A stretch of 56,386 nucleotides of DNA from Chromera velia (Eukaryota > Sar > Chromeraceae). Position numbers and translations under genes: made by a program. The notes below the pieces were generated by a model. The model was not told the origin of the DNA. It searched no databases and saw only the letters and a list, made by a program, of their open reading frames with translations. Each line of letters starts with the position of its first letter. Position 1 is the stretch's first letter. The stretch is taken from assembly GCA_018398765.1 (NCBI GenBank), contig JAHBMJ010000002.1, positions 82,228 to 138,613 on the forward strand. Direction: 5' to 3'. Of the stretch, positions 1 through 11,494 are shown one piece after another.

Positions 1-125
1 CGGTCAGTCAGTCAGTCGATCGATCAACTAATGAATCAATCAGCCAGCAAGTCACTTAGTCAGATAAGCAATGACTGCTTGTCTCTCGCTCTTTTCAAAC
101 TGGAATTGTAAAAGGCAAATCTGAC

Positions 126-768
126 CCTCGAGATAGAGTCCGTTTCTCTTCGGTGTTTGCTTGCTTGCCTCCACCACCCTATTGAAAAGAACAGGGTCAA
201 GAGGCTGTCTCTCAAAAATGACCGTTGCAGGAGGCTGCGGACCCTCTTGGGAGGCCGAGAAAGTGATCAGAGAGAAGAGATCTGTCTCCTCGCCGCTCCC
301 TTCAACGATTCTGTCGGCAACGAAATCGGTGGCAACAGTGCGGAACGCTCTCTCCCATCTGTTCTTTGCGTCATGCACGTCGCACGTTTTCATGGACGCG
401 CTGGAATCGACGATGAAAACAGTGTGGAAGGTTGCTCTTTCAGGGAATAGACATAGCGCTTCCAAACACTGAAGGCGCGAAGTCTGCGTTTGTTCATCGA
501 TGTAGACGGTGGACAGGGGGGGGAGCTGAAGGTAAGTCGTCACCACAGTTCCGTCAGTCTCAGCCACGACGATTTGTTTCTCGTACTCATAAATCAGACG
601 GGTTTTCTTTGGGCCCTTGTGACGTTTGCACGTACCCTTTTCGATGGTCTCTTCCACGGAGCTCTCTGCGATCCGTCTCTGCAGAAGACGAAGTTCTGCA
701 TGCTGGGTTTTCAAAAGGGAGACCGTGGAGAAACGGCCGGAGCCAGTCTGGAAACCGGCTGTATTCAT
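126..768 (-). CDS. vWA-domain protein, first exon (partial)
   Basis: Reading leftwards from ATG at 768, an open frame of 214 codons runs to a plausible splice donor (G|GTCAGA) at 125; later exons lie beyond the window edge. Residues about 112-215 look like a von Willebrand factor A domain. A hydrophobic strand leads into DSSASM, matching the DxSxS part of a MIDAS metal site, followed by an amphipathic helix and an FSLITFS strand. vWA domains bind divalent metal and mediate protein-protein contacts. The preceding residues 1-110 are basic and unrecognised. No signal peptide is seen, so an intracellular role is likelier. The gene is divergent from the ankyrin gene at 1465 with about 700 bp between the two starts. 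The domain call is fairly sure; the full protein and its role are unknown. Confidence 0.6.
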
Positions 769-1464
769 TTTGAGAAGCAGCTGAGCCTATATATGTGCAG
801 GGTGGCTGAAGACAAAAAGACGTTCAAGACGTCTGGAATTCACTCGACTGCGTGCAGAGGAGACGCCGGTTCTCGAACAGCGACAGAGACAGAGGCACGC
901 TCGGGAAATCGCCACCACCTGTCACAAGCTTCTGTGTGTGAGCTTGCAGTCCCTCAGCCTGTCATGGAAGATTCAGTGTTTTGCTTCAGCACTCAGTAGG
1001 AGCATGTAGGAGCATGTAGGAGCACTCAATTAATATTAATAGTAGAGTCAATACTGGCAGCTGTCAGATCGACTCTCTACTGTCAGCTAGCTCAGTCAAA
1101 CGTTCAGCACTCCGAGCTAAAGTTCTGCATGCATGCACGCTCGCGGGGGCCGGCCCGGCCCCGGCGCGAGCGAGCGCGGCCTCGGGGCCGCGAGAGCCCG
1201 GGTCCAGTTCAACGCAAATTCTTTCTCTTCTCTCCAGCTAAGCTGTCAGAATTTGACTCAGAAAAATTCAGAAAAACCTCAGGAGGACGCCGCTTGCAGT
1301 GACCTGGTCGTGTAAGATGCTGCTTGTCATTAGTCTGGCATTTGCGTGTAAGGTTCACTGAGCGTTGGTCGATTCTGGGCTTTCTGAGTCCGTTGCTCTC
1401 ATTCGATGGTTTCCATCAGAAAAAAACCGTCTCTCCTACTTTTCTGAATCAGTGTGTCACCCCG
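769..1464. other. divergent intergenic region
   Basis: This is shared upstream DNA of the vWA gene (leftward) and the ankyrin gene (rightward). It holds a very GC-rich block at 1139-1205 and, from about 1110 on, is duplicated in inverted orientation at 43.6-43.9 kb. A short ATG at 1318 encodes a hydrophobic dozen residues (MLLVISLAFACK). It could be spliced in phase (AAG|GTTCAC to CAG|TGTGTC at 1450) to the ankyrin frame, which would add a tiny signal-like leader. That intron is speculative. No TATA-like element can be assigned with confidence. Confidence 0.4.
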
Positions 1465-3500
1465 ATGATGCGAAGGGAAAGAACAGCCGCGAGTCTTGTC
1501 CCTGTCCGCAAAGGGCTGAGGACTCTTGCTGAGAGCCTCAGGAAGGTTGCTGGTCTGGTGGAGAATATGGACGATCTGCTGGGCGCTGTCAAGTTTTCCG
1601 ACCCGCCCAAAAGAGATATCTCCCCTCCAGACCTTCTCCATGACAAAACGCCTTCTGTGCTGCTTCCGACGGAGGCGGCTGCTCTTCACCGACTTACAAA
1701 ACTGGTAGAGGATATGAGGAGAGGTGTGAGGATGGAGTTGAACACACTCCTGAGTTTGTACTACAGGATGGATGTGGAGCCGCTTTTTGCCCTCGCGATG
1801 CGCAAAGTGATCCCCTCCTTCCAGACAGTCACGGGCGAGACCCTGCGTCAGGCTCTCGATGCCTTCATGAATACAGGGGAGGGGCAGAAGAGGGAAGACC
1901 TCGAGCTTCTCCTGAAGGTTGGGGCGGCAGTGGACGCTGTCGTGGAGGTGCCTCAGGGTGAGTCACAGGCAGGAGTCATAGAAAAAGTTCGAGAGACAGC
2001 GTTGGTGAGAGCAGTCAGCTTTGGAAGTCTGGAGGCAGTCAAGATTCTTGTGGGGGCGGGGGCAGTGCTGGAGCTTCAGGTTTCTGGAGGGATGAGGGCC
2101 CTCCATGTTGCTTGCCAGAAGGGCAGATCTGAAGTTGCGAAGTACCTCGTGTGCAGCGGCGCAGAGTTAGAGGCAAGGAGTGAAAAGGGGGTCACACCGC
2201 TCCAGTTTGCCGCCACATCGGGTGCAGTAGATCTGGTCCATTTTCTTCTCACGCAGGGTGCCAACGTGCATGCCACGGGCGCTTTCGGTCATACCGCTCT
2301 CTTTGCAGCAGTAAGGTTTGGCCGAAAAGACGTGGTGCAATTGCTTCTTGACCGCGGGGCAAGAGTGAACGAGAGGGACCAGTATGGACAGACTCCGCTG
2401 TTTTGTACTGCTCGTATTGATTGGGGGTGTTTCAGAGATCTCAGAGACATTGCAGAGTTGCTCATTTCTCGCGGGGCTGATATTCATGCAAGGGATGAAG
2501 AGGGTCGCACAGTCATTCATTTTGCAGCTGGGAGCGGCGCCATGAATGTCTTCAATCTTTTGTTGACGAGAGGTGCTGACCCCCTTGCAGTAGACGATGT
2601 TGCGCGTAGTGCGCTTCACTACGTTGCATTCGTCCTCGATTCAAAAAAGAACGAACGACATCTTTTCGCAAAAAAGCTGCGTATTGCACGGCGTTTGGTT
2701 TCTGTTGGGGTCGACATAGGCGCTGGGGGAGGGGGGATAGGGACAGCACTTGACGTTGCCGAGGAACATCAGCCTGCAGATTCGCCTGTGTTTGAACTTC
2801 TTCGAGTTCTGAATTCAAGATTTGCCTTTCTTTCATCTGTATATATATCCATTCGTGGCTGACTTCCGCCTGTCCATGATAACGTTTCTTCGTTTCAATC
2901 ACACTTTATCCCTGTGTGAACGTCTCCTTCCTGGCACTACCCAATTTGTGAGTCAAATGTCAACCCCTCAACGTCAATTCCTGTGCTTTGTTTGCTCGGT
3001 ACTGTCTTGTCATTTTGTGCCCTCTATTCCTTACGACCGGTTTCCTTCCTTCTCGTTATCATTCTCGCTACGTGAGTCGCTAACATTCTCGCTGTGGCTT
3101 TTCTTGTTCTGGGCTCTGCTTGAGTGCATGTTGAACTTGATGGGCCGTTGATTTTTCTTTTTTCTGAATTTGCTGCATGAAAATCCGTGCACCCTTCCCC
3201 ATGCGAGCCTCAGGGTGTAAGTGTGATTGACGGCGCCGGCTGAGAGAGCTGATGAGGGAGTTTCACAGAGGCGGCTCAGGCGGGGGAAATTGAAAGGACA
3301 ATCCATACGTCGACATGTCTCCACGCAAAAAATCAAAACATCATCCATACTATGGATCAACCACACAATAGCACACATATATGTAATGCATTATGCATGC
3401 TTTACAGGCTAAATTAATTAATGCACAAAAAAAAGATCAGCTGCTGATCTATACAGGCCGGGGTTCACTCCTGTGCTAGCTCCTGTGCGATGTCACAAAG
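1110..3500 (+). repeat. inverted duplication, copy A
   Basis: About 2.4 kb covering the upstream GC block, the whole ankyrin frame and about 600 bp of downstream DNA is present again, reverse-complemented, at 41571-43900. Similarity is evident by eye through the coding part and continues downstream (for example the block around 3300-3360 matches 41650-41720). Copy B is cut off by the assembly gap, so the true length of the duplication may be greater. The part of this copy downstream of the stop, 2863-3500, shows no gene. Confidence 0.85.
1465..2862 (+). CDS. ankyrin-repeat protein, copy A
   Basis: This 466-codon open frame starts at the double ATG at 1465/1468. The frame is open upstream to 1324 but has no ATG there, so 1465 is preferred. 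Residues 1-165 are a helical region without a recognised family. From about 170 on there are six or seven ankyrin repeats with the usual TALxxAVxxG, VVxLLLxxGAxVN and TPLHxAA-type positions, for example ALFAAVRFGRKDVVQLLLDRG. Ankyrin repeats form protein-binding solenoids; no catalytic domain is attached. A near-identical inverted copy lies at 42103-43581, and there the reading frame is broken. In this copy the C-terminus ends early because a short TA tract at about 2838-2848 is 4 bases longer than in the other copy, shifting the last codons. Partners and function are unknown. Confidence 0.75.
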   Translation: MMRRERTAASLVPVRKGLRTLAESLRKVAGLVENMDDLLGAVKFSDPPKRDISPPDLLHDKTPSVLLPTEAAALHRLTKLVEDMRRGVRMELNTLLSLYYRMDVEPLFALAMRKVIPSFQTVTGETLRQALDAFMNTGEGQKREDLELLLKVGAAVDAVVEVPQGESQAGVIEKVRETALVRAVSFGSLEAVKILVGAGAVLELQVSGGMRALHVACQKGRSEVAKYLVCSGAELEARSEKGVTPLQFAATSGAVDLVHFLLTQGANVHATGAFGHTALFAAVRFGRKDVVQLLLDRGARVNERDQYGQTPLFCTARIDWGCFRDLRDIAELLISRGADIHARDEEGRTVIHFAAGSGAMNVFNLLLTRGADPLAVDDVARSALHYVAFVLDSKKNERHLFAKKLRIARRLVSVGVDIGAGGGGIGTALDVAEEHQPADSPVFELLRVLNSRFAFLSSVYISIRG

Positions 3501-3869
3501 GGAAATTATCCCCCGGACATACATGCGATCGTATATAGTCGGCCAATATGATTTTGAACCTTAGTTTGAACAAAAACTTGGACAAAAACCTAGGTTAATA
3601 CAAGAAAGAAGTTCTAAAACAGGTTACTGTGTCATTTTAACTGTGAGGCGCTAGCTGTGAAAACAGTTTAGCTAAAAATTTAGGCTTATAGAATATGATA
3701 GGATTAATGAAAGTGATAAGTGATTTATTATGTCTGGAGGTATCTAGAGGATTCAGATTGGCCTCCTGCCCTAATGCCAAGCGCTCGACGTAATTATTTA
3801 GTAACAATTGCACATAATTAAACCACTCGACATACTTTATATTATAATTAAAACGTAAAAGCTCTATAT

Positions 3870-4306
3870 TACACTTGGACTTTAAGAGTTACCCGAATAG
3901 CACAGTAACTTTAGGGTCCAAGACCCTCTAAAGTTACCATACTTTAGTAACTTTGAGAGTTGCCCTAAAGTTACTAAAGTATAGTAGAAAGGTTCTGCTA
4001 TCATAGTGAAACTAATGTGTACACACTGACAGTTTTTTTCAGTAGTGTGACACTGTTTTAAAATGTTTTCTCTGCTTCAGACATACAGTAAAATGATTTA
4101 AAGCTATGAGTTCAAGAAAATAGACTAATATCATCATGCACTTCAGAGACTTTTTTGAAGTTATTGCATAAGTCATCGTACGTCACTGTGGTAAAAATCA
4201 GTAAAGAATTGAGACCAACTGTGATGTTTAACTGTCATAGACCGATAAAGTCTCATAGACAGACAAACAGACAGACAGACGTACAGACAGACGTACAGAC
4301 AGACGT

Positions 4307-4340
<34 letters not shown>

Positions 4341-4856
4341 TCTATCATCTTTTCTTCACTTCATTTTTTCTGAATCACCTCCTTTCTTTCCGACAGATAA
4401 ACAGACAAGTAGGCATGCAGACAGACTGGCAGACAGACAAACAGACAGTTACAGACAGTCTAAAATAGACAGACAAACAGACAGACATACAAACAGACAC
4501 ACAAACAGACAGAGAGACAGACAGATAGACAGACAGACAGATAGACAGACTCTATATTTTTTCTTTTTCTCCCTTCTTTTGTTCAATAACATAGCAGACA
4601 ACAGACAGACAGACAGACAGACAGACCGACAGATAAACAGACAGATAGTAGACAGAGACGGTTATTAACCATGCGGAGATGTACAGGAACGGCCCCGAAA
4701 AGTTTTTGAACGTGGTCTAGAAAAGAGTTAAATTACGGTAACTTGACTCCTCTAACAGGCTAAAAAAAGCCGTTGGTAACCAGTAAAAAGTTACGCAATT
4801 CTGGTAACCCAACTTTTTTATAAAAGTCTCTTAGTAACTCTTAAGGTCCAAGTGTA
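3870..4856. mobile_element. non-autonomous TIR DNA transposon, 8-bp target duplication
   Basis: The ends are inverted repeats: TACACTTGGACTTTAAGAGT at 3870 and its complement, with one mismatch, ending at 4856. Both flanks carry the identical octamer CTCTATAT (3862-3869 and 4857-4864), as expected for a target-site duplication. An 8-bp duplication is typical of hAT-superfamily insertion. The interior of about 0.99 kb has no transposase frame. It holds extra subterminal palindromic GTAACTTTA-type motifs and a long CAGA microsatellite. It therefore looks like a deletion derivative or MITE moved in trans. Confidence 0.75.
4255..4650. repeat. CAGA/CAAA microsatellite cluster
   Basis: Several runs of (CAGA)n with CAAA and CGTA variants, interrupted by two TTTTTCTTT-rich stretches, fill the centre of the TIR element. 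The same tetranucleotide recurs at 7690-7830 inside a CFAP206 intron and at 15100-15180. A short open frame across it (4155-4373) only reads QTDRQTD-type repeats and is not a gene. Confidence 0.85.
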
Positions 4857-4864
4857 CTCTATAT

Positions 4865-5385
4865 TTTTTGAATGATTTTTTGCCCTAGTTTTTGCTTAAA
4901 ATGACTCAAACTCATATGATAAAATTAAAATTAATTAGTTGAATTCAATTTAAGATATTCTATTGTTTTAAATAGGTTGTTCTCAAAGCGCTTTGTCAGT
5001 GGCTTGGGATCTGCATGGCCGCTTCTCGTGTCGCTAGGTCCGAGTCTACGATTTAATTAACACTCAATCATATCATCATCCAGCCGAGTCATCAAATCTA
5101 GCATTAAATATACTTTTTGTAGTTTCAAACATTTATTAAACTATTTTTTTCCCGAATCATAATTTTTTCCTACTTTTTTTTTTCTGGAAATTTCCCAAAC
5201 TTTTTAGTGTATGGGCCGGCCATTGATGAACATAGTAATTATATCAATTCATGATCATGCACATCTTGATTCATGGTACTAGTTAGTAAAAGTTTGAAAA
5301 TTAAAGGAAAACATATACTAAGCACGGCACTTCACACGGAGCGGTCCATTCATGCGGGGCATATAGTTTAAGGATTCATGCAAAA
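4865..5385. other. AT-rich intergenic DNA
   Basis: No coding, RNA or repeat structure was recognised here. The stretch lies between the TIR element and the 3' end of CFAP206, so it should contain that gene's 3' untranslated region. Confidence 0.5.
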
Positions 5386-7751
5386 TCACAACTCAAAGCA
5401 GATGTCCACGATTCGAGGCTTGAGGTTGTACTCCCCCCTAAGACCCCGAAGGTACCTTTTCATCACTGGGGGGTTCGTTCCCACCTCCTGGGGGGTGCTT
5501 GTGGCCTCGTGCTTCTTCAGCCAGACCTGGGTCTCGTTCTCTCTCCTGGAGAGGGAGTACACACAGAAAGAAAGAAGTACAAACACAGAGAGAAATCAAT
5601 GTACAAATGCAGGGAATGAGATTCACTTCTAAACGTTTGCAAACAGGGCCTTGTACTTCTGCAATAGCAGCCAGCAACCCCGGCATCCATCCTGCTCACG
5701 ACTACACCACTCGCAGGGAGCAAATTAAGGGTTGCAAAAGAAGAAGAGAGAGTGTGCACCGGAGAAAAGGAGAAGGACACACCAAGGGACAGAAAGTTCA
5801 GTCTGATTATCTCAGCTTTCCTCCGCCCAGCGCTCAGCCTTTCTCTCAGCCAGTCCATCAATGAATCCATCAATCCCCCATTCACACACAAAAAGAAGGG
5901 CAGCACACCCAACCCCACACCGACCGACCTGAAGTTTGAGAGCACCGTCTGGCTGTCCTTCGTCGACCTCCCTCTGATGTCTGCCCATTGGAGCGCTTGT
6001 TTTCTCAACTCCCACTCATTCCACTCATACGTCCTGCAAAGGACGGGAAGGGGGAAAGGAACATCGAATGCCGTGCTGCTGTCGGAGTCTCATCGTGTGT
6101 GCGCAATGAAACGCGTGGCGTAAACTTTTGCCGGGCAGTCTCTTCTTTTAAGTGCTGCGTTGCTTGCACGTCCCCCAACAACTTACAGAAAGAAGTAAAC
6201 GGTTCTTCTAGACAAAGAAGTCAGACTATAGAGACACAACGTCCTAAATGTCTTGGAGCCAATTCGCGACTCGGAAGAAGGGGCGCGCGGACAAGAAGCG
6301 GACATACACGCATACGTACACGCATACACAAAGACGGGCAAACATCTGTTGGCAACAAGAAGACAAATAGACACTGGCACACATAAACAACTCACCCACC
6401 CCTCCCTCACTCACTTCCTCACGTCTTATCCCACCTGTCTCTATGCTTCTCCACGAAATGCGTAGGTGTGATGGTTGCGGCATCTGCCTGGAGGGGCATC
6501 GCCAGAACTGCACCGTCCACGTCAGCTGCCCTCTGGAGAATGTTCAGGAGTGAGGACCTGCAGGGAGGCAAAAGAATGAGGCAACACCACAACGACTGTT
6601 GGTAGAGAACAAAACCCAAACAGCCACAAAAACACGTTGCCTGCAGGGGTCAGAGGATTCCGACAAACAGAACGAGAAGGATGAATACATGGGGGTACGC
6701 GCGCCCCGAGATACCAATCGCAAAGCTAAGAAGAGGTGTGCAGAAAATGAACCATATGCAAAGAGGTGCGGCACTAAAAGGACACAACTCGTTCTTCGAG
6801 CAATCCACCTTCTATCCGTCGAGACGCATTCGACGAATTCCTCTCAGAAGTCTGCAATTTTTCCCCCTCACTTAGCCTTACTATTTCCTTTTATCCCACT
6901 GACTGCCTGACAGAAAGACTCAAAGACTCACTTGGCAAAGTCCATATGGAGCCTCATCAGGTGGATGAGCTCGGGCCGATGCAGGCATGAGTCCCTGCAT
7001 GCATGCATTTGTTCAGACGGTCATGCATTCACACATGAGTCACACATACTTTCAGACATACCGGACAGAAAAGGAGAGAGAGAGGGACACACACACACAC
7101 AGCCAGAGAGACGGGCGGGGGGGGTGCAGTGGTCAATTCATGATGAAAACACCTCCTTCTTCTCTCACGTGACGTCAAATCCCACGGGCCGACTCCCCGC
7201 CTGGCTGCCTCTCGATCCGACCTGATGCCGATGAAGTATCTCTCTGGCCGTGCGAGGAATTCGTCCTTCGCCTTGTCGTGGTGGAAGACGCAGAACCGTC
7301 CCTGATCGAGGGGGGGAGGTATGGATGGATGGATTCATTCTCTTCGATCTTCTTTCACTCAGTCAGGGAACAGAGATGTTGAGGGACAGAGCAGGAACGA
7401 GGACCCTTCAGCTCGCCCTCTCCACGTGTCGTCAAGCCAGAACAAAGAAAGAAAACAAAATGCAAAAAAAGGTTTTGGGGGAACGACTGAATGAACCTGG
7501 TGTCAATCGGATAAGCAGCTTCGGGCAGGTCGGTGTTTAGGGGGGAAAGAGCACCCCTCATTGACTCCCTCTCTCTGTCTGTCATGTGTCTGCACTCACC
7601 TTATACTTGACAACTCCCAGCGAAGGCCTCCCTGAGATCAGAACTCCTCTCTCTACGAGAGTCCACACACAGAAACCCTGTGAGACAATCAGACAGACAG
7701 ACTTTATGTTTCTTCTTCTCCCTTCTTTCCAGACAGACTATATCGTCTTTC

Positions 7752-7784
<33 letters not shown>

Positions 7785-10700
7785 CACAGACTTTATGTTA
7801 CACAGACAGACAGACAAACAGACAGACGGTCAGGAGACGAGACAGACAGGGGAACGGCAAAGACAAGCAAGATAAATTGGGACGCTTTGGAAAAGGAACG
7901 GCCTACTTGGGGAGCATCAGAACAGTAGCATTTCTTATGAATGAGCCGGAAGAACTGTCTATGGAAGGCACTGCCAGAATTCAAATCGCAGATACGTGAG
8001 GGGAAAACAAGTGCACTCACTTAGCGACCAAAACCATTGGAGGAGAGGAGCAACAGAGAGGCCCCCCTGGACGATTTCAAGGTCCGAGTGTTCTTCTCTG
8101 TTTTAAAACGCTCTCTTCCTTTGAAAGTGCCCCTTCATTTATCCCACACCTACTTGAAAGTCCAGAGGCAGATGCAGAAAGTCCTGAGTGTTGTCCTCTG
8201 TGATCAACACAGGCTCCTCCACGTCCTGGACAGTCCCCTCTTCAGGAACAAAACCTAGGGGGGGCTGCACAGGAGGATCGAGGAGGGGTGTGGCTGATTT
8301 TGTTTCATCGGTTCGTTCGAATTCCATCAGTAGAAGGAAGCAGATAGAGAAACCATGTGTTCTTTGAGAGATGGTCGAGTCACGAAAATAGAGATTCGTT
8401 TCCTCCTTCGTGGGGGCATATCAATGAGCTCCGATGCCGCCTGCCTTTCCTGCCTGTCTTTCTTCTTGGTAGCTGGAGAAAAGTCAAGAGCTTTACAATT
8501 GGCTGTCTGCCTGCCTGCCGCTTTCTTTTCTTCCTGACTACCTGCCTGTCTGCCTGACCTCATCTGGGAGGGGAATGGTCTCAGGTGAGTTGTTCGCCTG
8601 CAGGGTGGCAGGACGTTTACATGGAGAAGTATGAAATTTTTGGAGGGGGAGAAATACGCATGCAATGGAATTCAAGGAGGTGTGGGCGGCCGGGTGCAAG
8701 CTCAGAAAGGAGCCAACTTAACTTTTCATGTGTGCATGCTCAGAGATGAGGACAATATGATTGTGCAGGCGGTATGTAGACCTCCCCACTGGAAAGACTC
8801 AAGCAGGTCCTTGCAGATGTTGGATGGAGAAGTCTATCAGAGCGGTCCTGCGGGTAGATTGATTGCTCTTTCTTTCTGGGACCGATGCTTTTAATTTTAG
8901 AAGAGTGGGAGGGAACCCCACTCCAGAGAAAGAAGAATGAAGGAAGGCCAGCTGCACATTAGATGTACGTGTATCTAGTCTAGCCCCGAAGCGAGAAAAG
9001 AAACACAGCGAGAGAGAAAAAAGGGACCTTTGCAGCTCGAGCGCTCTCCACGAGTTCCTGTGCAGGAGAGGGGAAGTATTCGTTCCTGTGGTTTCGGAGT
9101 CTCTCAAAGAGCGTCCTCCTGCAAGCAACGTCATGTGAGGATGCAGGGAGGTGGACTGTCAAGGAGGAAGGGCAAGGGAGAGAGGAAAGGAAGGTAAAAA
9201 TATACTGAGAAAGAATCCACAAGGAGATGTTGATCAGGATGTCTTCTTTTTGTGTTCCTTAGAATAGCGCTCTAATGTTGTCCTGCCCTGCAGAAAGACA
9301 AAGGAACCAAACAGAGGCGCTGTTCTTCTGTCGTGCTGCATGTCTCTGCTGATTGATATGCATGCACGGACAAATTCTCGCGCTGAAGAGTAAATGGACC
9401 CACCTGGACTGGAGCCACTGCAAGGAGGCGATTGCGGTCTGGTAGAGTCGTGCAGCGTTGTCGAACATTGGGTAGACCTGTGGGTAGGGAGGGGGGGGTG
9501 GAGGAGGGTGTCTATTTCCTTCCGTATTTTCAAAATAGAAAAAAGAGAGAGAACGAAAGCTAGGCAGACAGACAGACACAAAGAAAGAAAACTTCAGAGT
9601 GGCCGCAAATCGATCACGGCTGCTCAGTTGACAATTTTGATTTCCTGGACTGACAATTTCCTTTGGCACCGTCTGTTTGTCTGCCACACTCGCATCGACC
9701 CTGGCCAGTTCCTCCTCCAGTTCTGTGTGGGCTGTCTGGAGTTTTTGCCGTGCAGAGGCGAGATCGTCCTGCAGAGACACCAGATAGGCCAGCAGCTGCC
9801 GGCAGTAAGCGAGCTCCTTCCGCAACTTGTCCAACTTTGGGGCTGCAGGGAAGGAGGTGGGAAGAAAGGAAGGAGGGAAGGAAAGAACGTTCACTGACAC
9901 AGACAGAAAAGAATCGATCGGGTGCTGTTGAAGAGTGAGAAACTGGAAGTAAAAGACGAAAACAAAGACGAAAGGAAATGACGAGATAGATTATAAAAAT
10001 TTTCTCCATTGCGTTCTACGAAAAAAAAATGCAGTCTCATGCAGCTCGAGGAAGAAGCATCAGCAAAGACAAAACAAAAAGAAGGCGAAGAGCAAAGAGC
10101 CAAACACGACGGAGGGCAAGAGGACAAGGGAGGACAATGATTCATGCATGAAAGACGGTGGCTTGCCAGAATTAAAAGAAGATGTCGCAACGCCGTTTCT
10201 GTACAAGCGCTGGTGACGGACATTCACACTTTTCTCCCATTCACTGTCAGTGGCTGACTGACCATCAAGTTTGTCTTTCAGAAGGGGGGCATACAGGACA
10301 ACGTCGCTGTATGAGGAGCACACAGCCGAGACTGTGTCCGTCTCTGACCGCAACAGTCCCTCCAGCTCTGACCCGTCCTCAAGCACTTTGTCGTCAAGCG
10401 GCCTCAGCCCCGCGCCCCCCTTCCGAATCTTTTGATTGTAAAGCCGGATGCCCAACACGATAGAGGCCAATTCAGACAACTGGGCCACCCTCTCCGCTGG
10501 ACTCAACGCAATGAACGGACGAAGCCCAACACGTGGAAAGACAGACTCCAGTGCTGCTGCTACCTCTCTCTCTATGGCTGCGTTCTTCGGTTGTGTTGCT
10601 TGCTCAATCGCCCCGCATTTCAATAACAACAGGTGAAAGACCTTTCTGTACAGTGCTGCCAGATTGTCAAAATCATCCGCAACCGTTTTTGTCGCACTGT

Positions 10701-11049
10701 CAATGAAAGCTTCTGAGATTTCGGATGTCAGCGCACTCTGCTGCTCTTCTCGTTGCCGTGCTTCTTTCATCAGTCTCCTGGACTCGTCGAGGAACGCGCT
10801 GTCATACACGGCCTGAAGTCTCAAAGTTTCCAGTGCAGGGTTGTTCCTTGAGAAGATCTTCCGCACTGCTGCCTCGACTAGGGCTCTGGCTTCTGTTTCG
10901 TCCAGGCCTTTGTCTACGTAGAAGGTCCCAGAGGCCGGGTTGAGAATGGTACTGGCAATGAAGGCCGCATAGGTCTCAGACACGGCCTGCCCAATCTGTC
11001 TACAGGCAATCACGATTTCGCGCGTGATCGCGGCAAGCCCGATAATCAT
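5386..11049 (-). CDS. CFAP206: CFAP206, cilia- and flagella-associated protein 206
   Basis: CFAP206 belongs to the radial-spoke base region of motile cilia and flagella. Twelve exons can be joined with every phase matching: 11049-10263, 9842-9655, 9477-9404, 9118-9028, 8847-8782, 8264-8154, 7677-7600, 7301-7222, 6994-6932, 6557-6435, 6033-5929 and 5545-5386. The product is 641 aa, close to the 622 aa of the human protein. Family-typical blocks are visible: IGQAVSETYAAFIA near the N-terminus, EVAALESVFPRVGL-like and GIRLYNQKIRKGGAGL in exon 1, VYPMFDNAARLYQTAI in exon 3, GFCVWTLVERGVLISG then SLGVVKYK in exon 7, FCVFHHDKA in exon 8, RPELIHLMRLHMDFA in exon 9, TYEWNEWELRKQAL in exon 11 and RRENETQVW in exon 12. 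Exon 5 (22 codons) has no clear counterpart and is the weakest call. Introns hold CAGA and other simple repeats. It implies that the organism builds motile flagella. Confidence 0.93.
7690..7830. repeat. CAGA microsatellite in CFAP206 intron 6
   Basis: Two runs of (CAGA)n at 7690-7710 and 7755-7825 lie in the intron between exons 6 and 7. Read on the gene strand they form TCTG repeats close to the acceptor of exon 7, so they contribute to its pyrimidine-rich tract. Confidence 0.75.
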
Positions 11050-11494
11050 CTTGACTGCGAGAGGGGCGAAGCCGTTCGTATGCTCGGGCGCTTCTGCTCT
11101 TGTAGGATGTTTCTTTCACCCTTCCACGCAGAGAGAGAAGGGATTTGCGTGTGGCGCTACAGCAAATCAAACGTGCCACAGCTAGTCTGACAGAACAACA
11201 GTAGCATGCAGGTGGGCAACTCGACCGTTCCAAAGCTTGCTGGAGTCAGACCGCTTCTCCGAGTGTTTGCAGAAGAAAAAATAACATCGGGGTGACTTGC
11301 TTGGCTGGCAGTCAGTCATAGAGCCGCCAAAGGCACGGAAGATATATATGGATAGCGAGGTACGTATACATAGATCGACATGTATATATATATATATATA
11401 TTATATTATATACTTCGCTCTTCATAATACGTGCCCCTCCAGTATAACTCGCACAGAGTTAATTACATATGTGTTCATGCGCGGTCCCGAAAAG

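Noticed and set aside
4255-4650. CAGA runs as a possible CRISPR-like array
   Set aside because: They are plain tetranucleotide repeats without unique spacers, inside a eukaryotic transposon.
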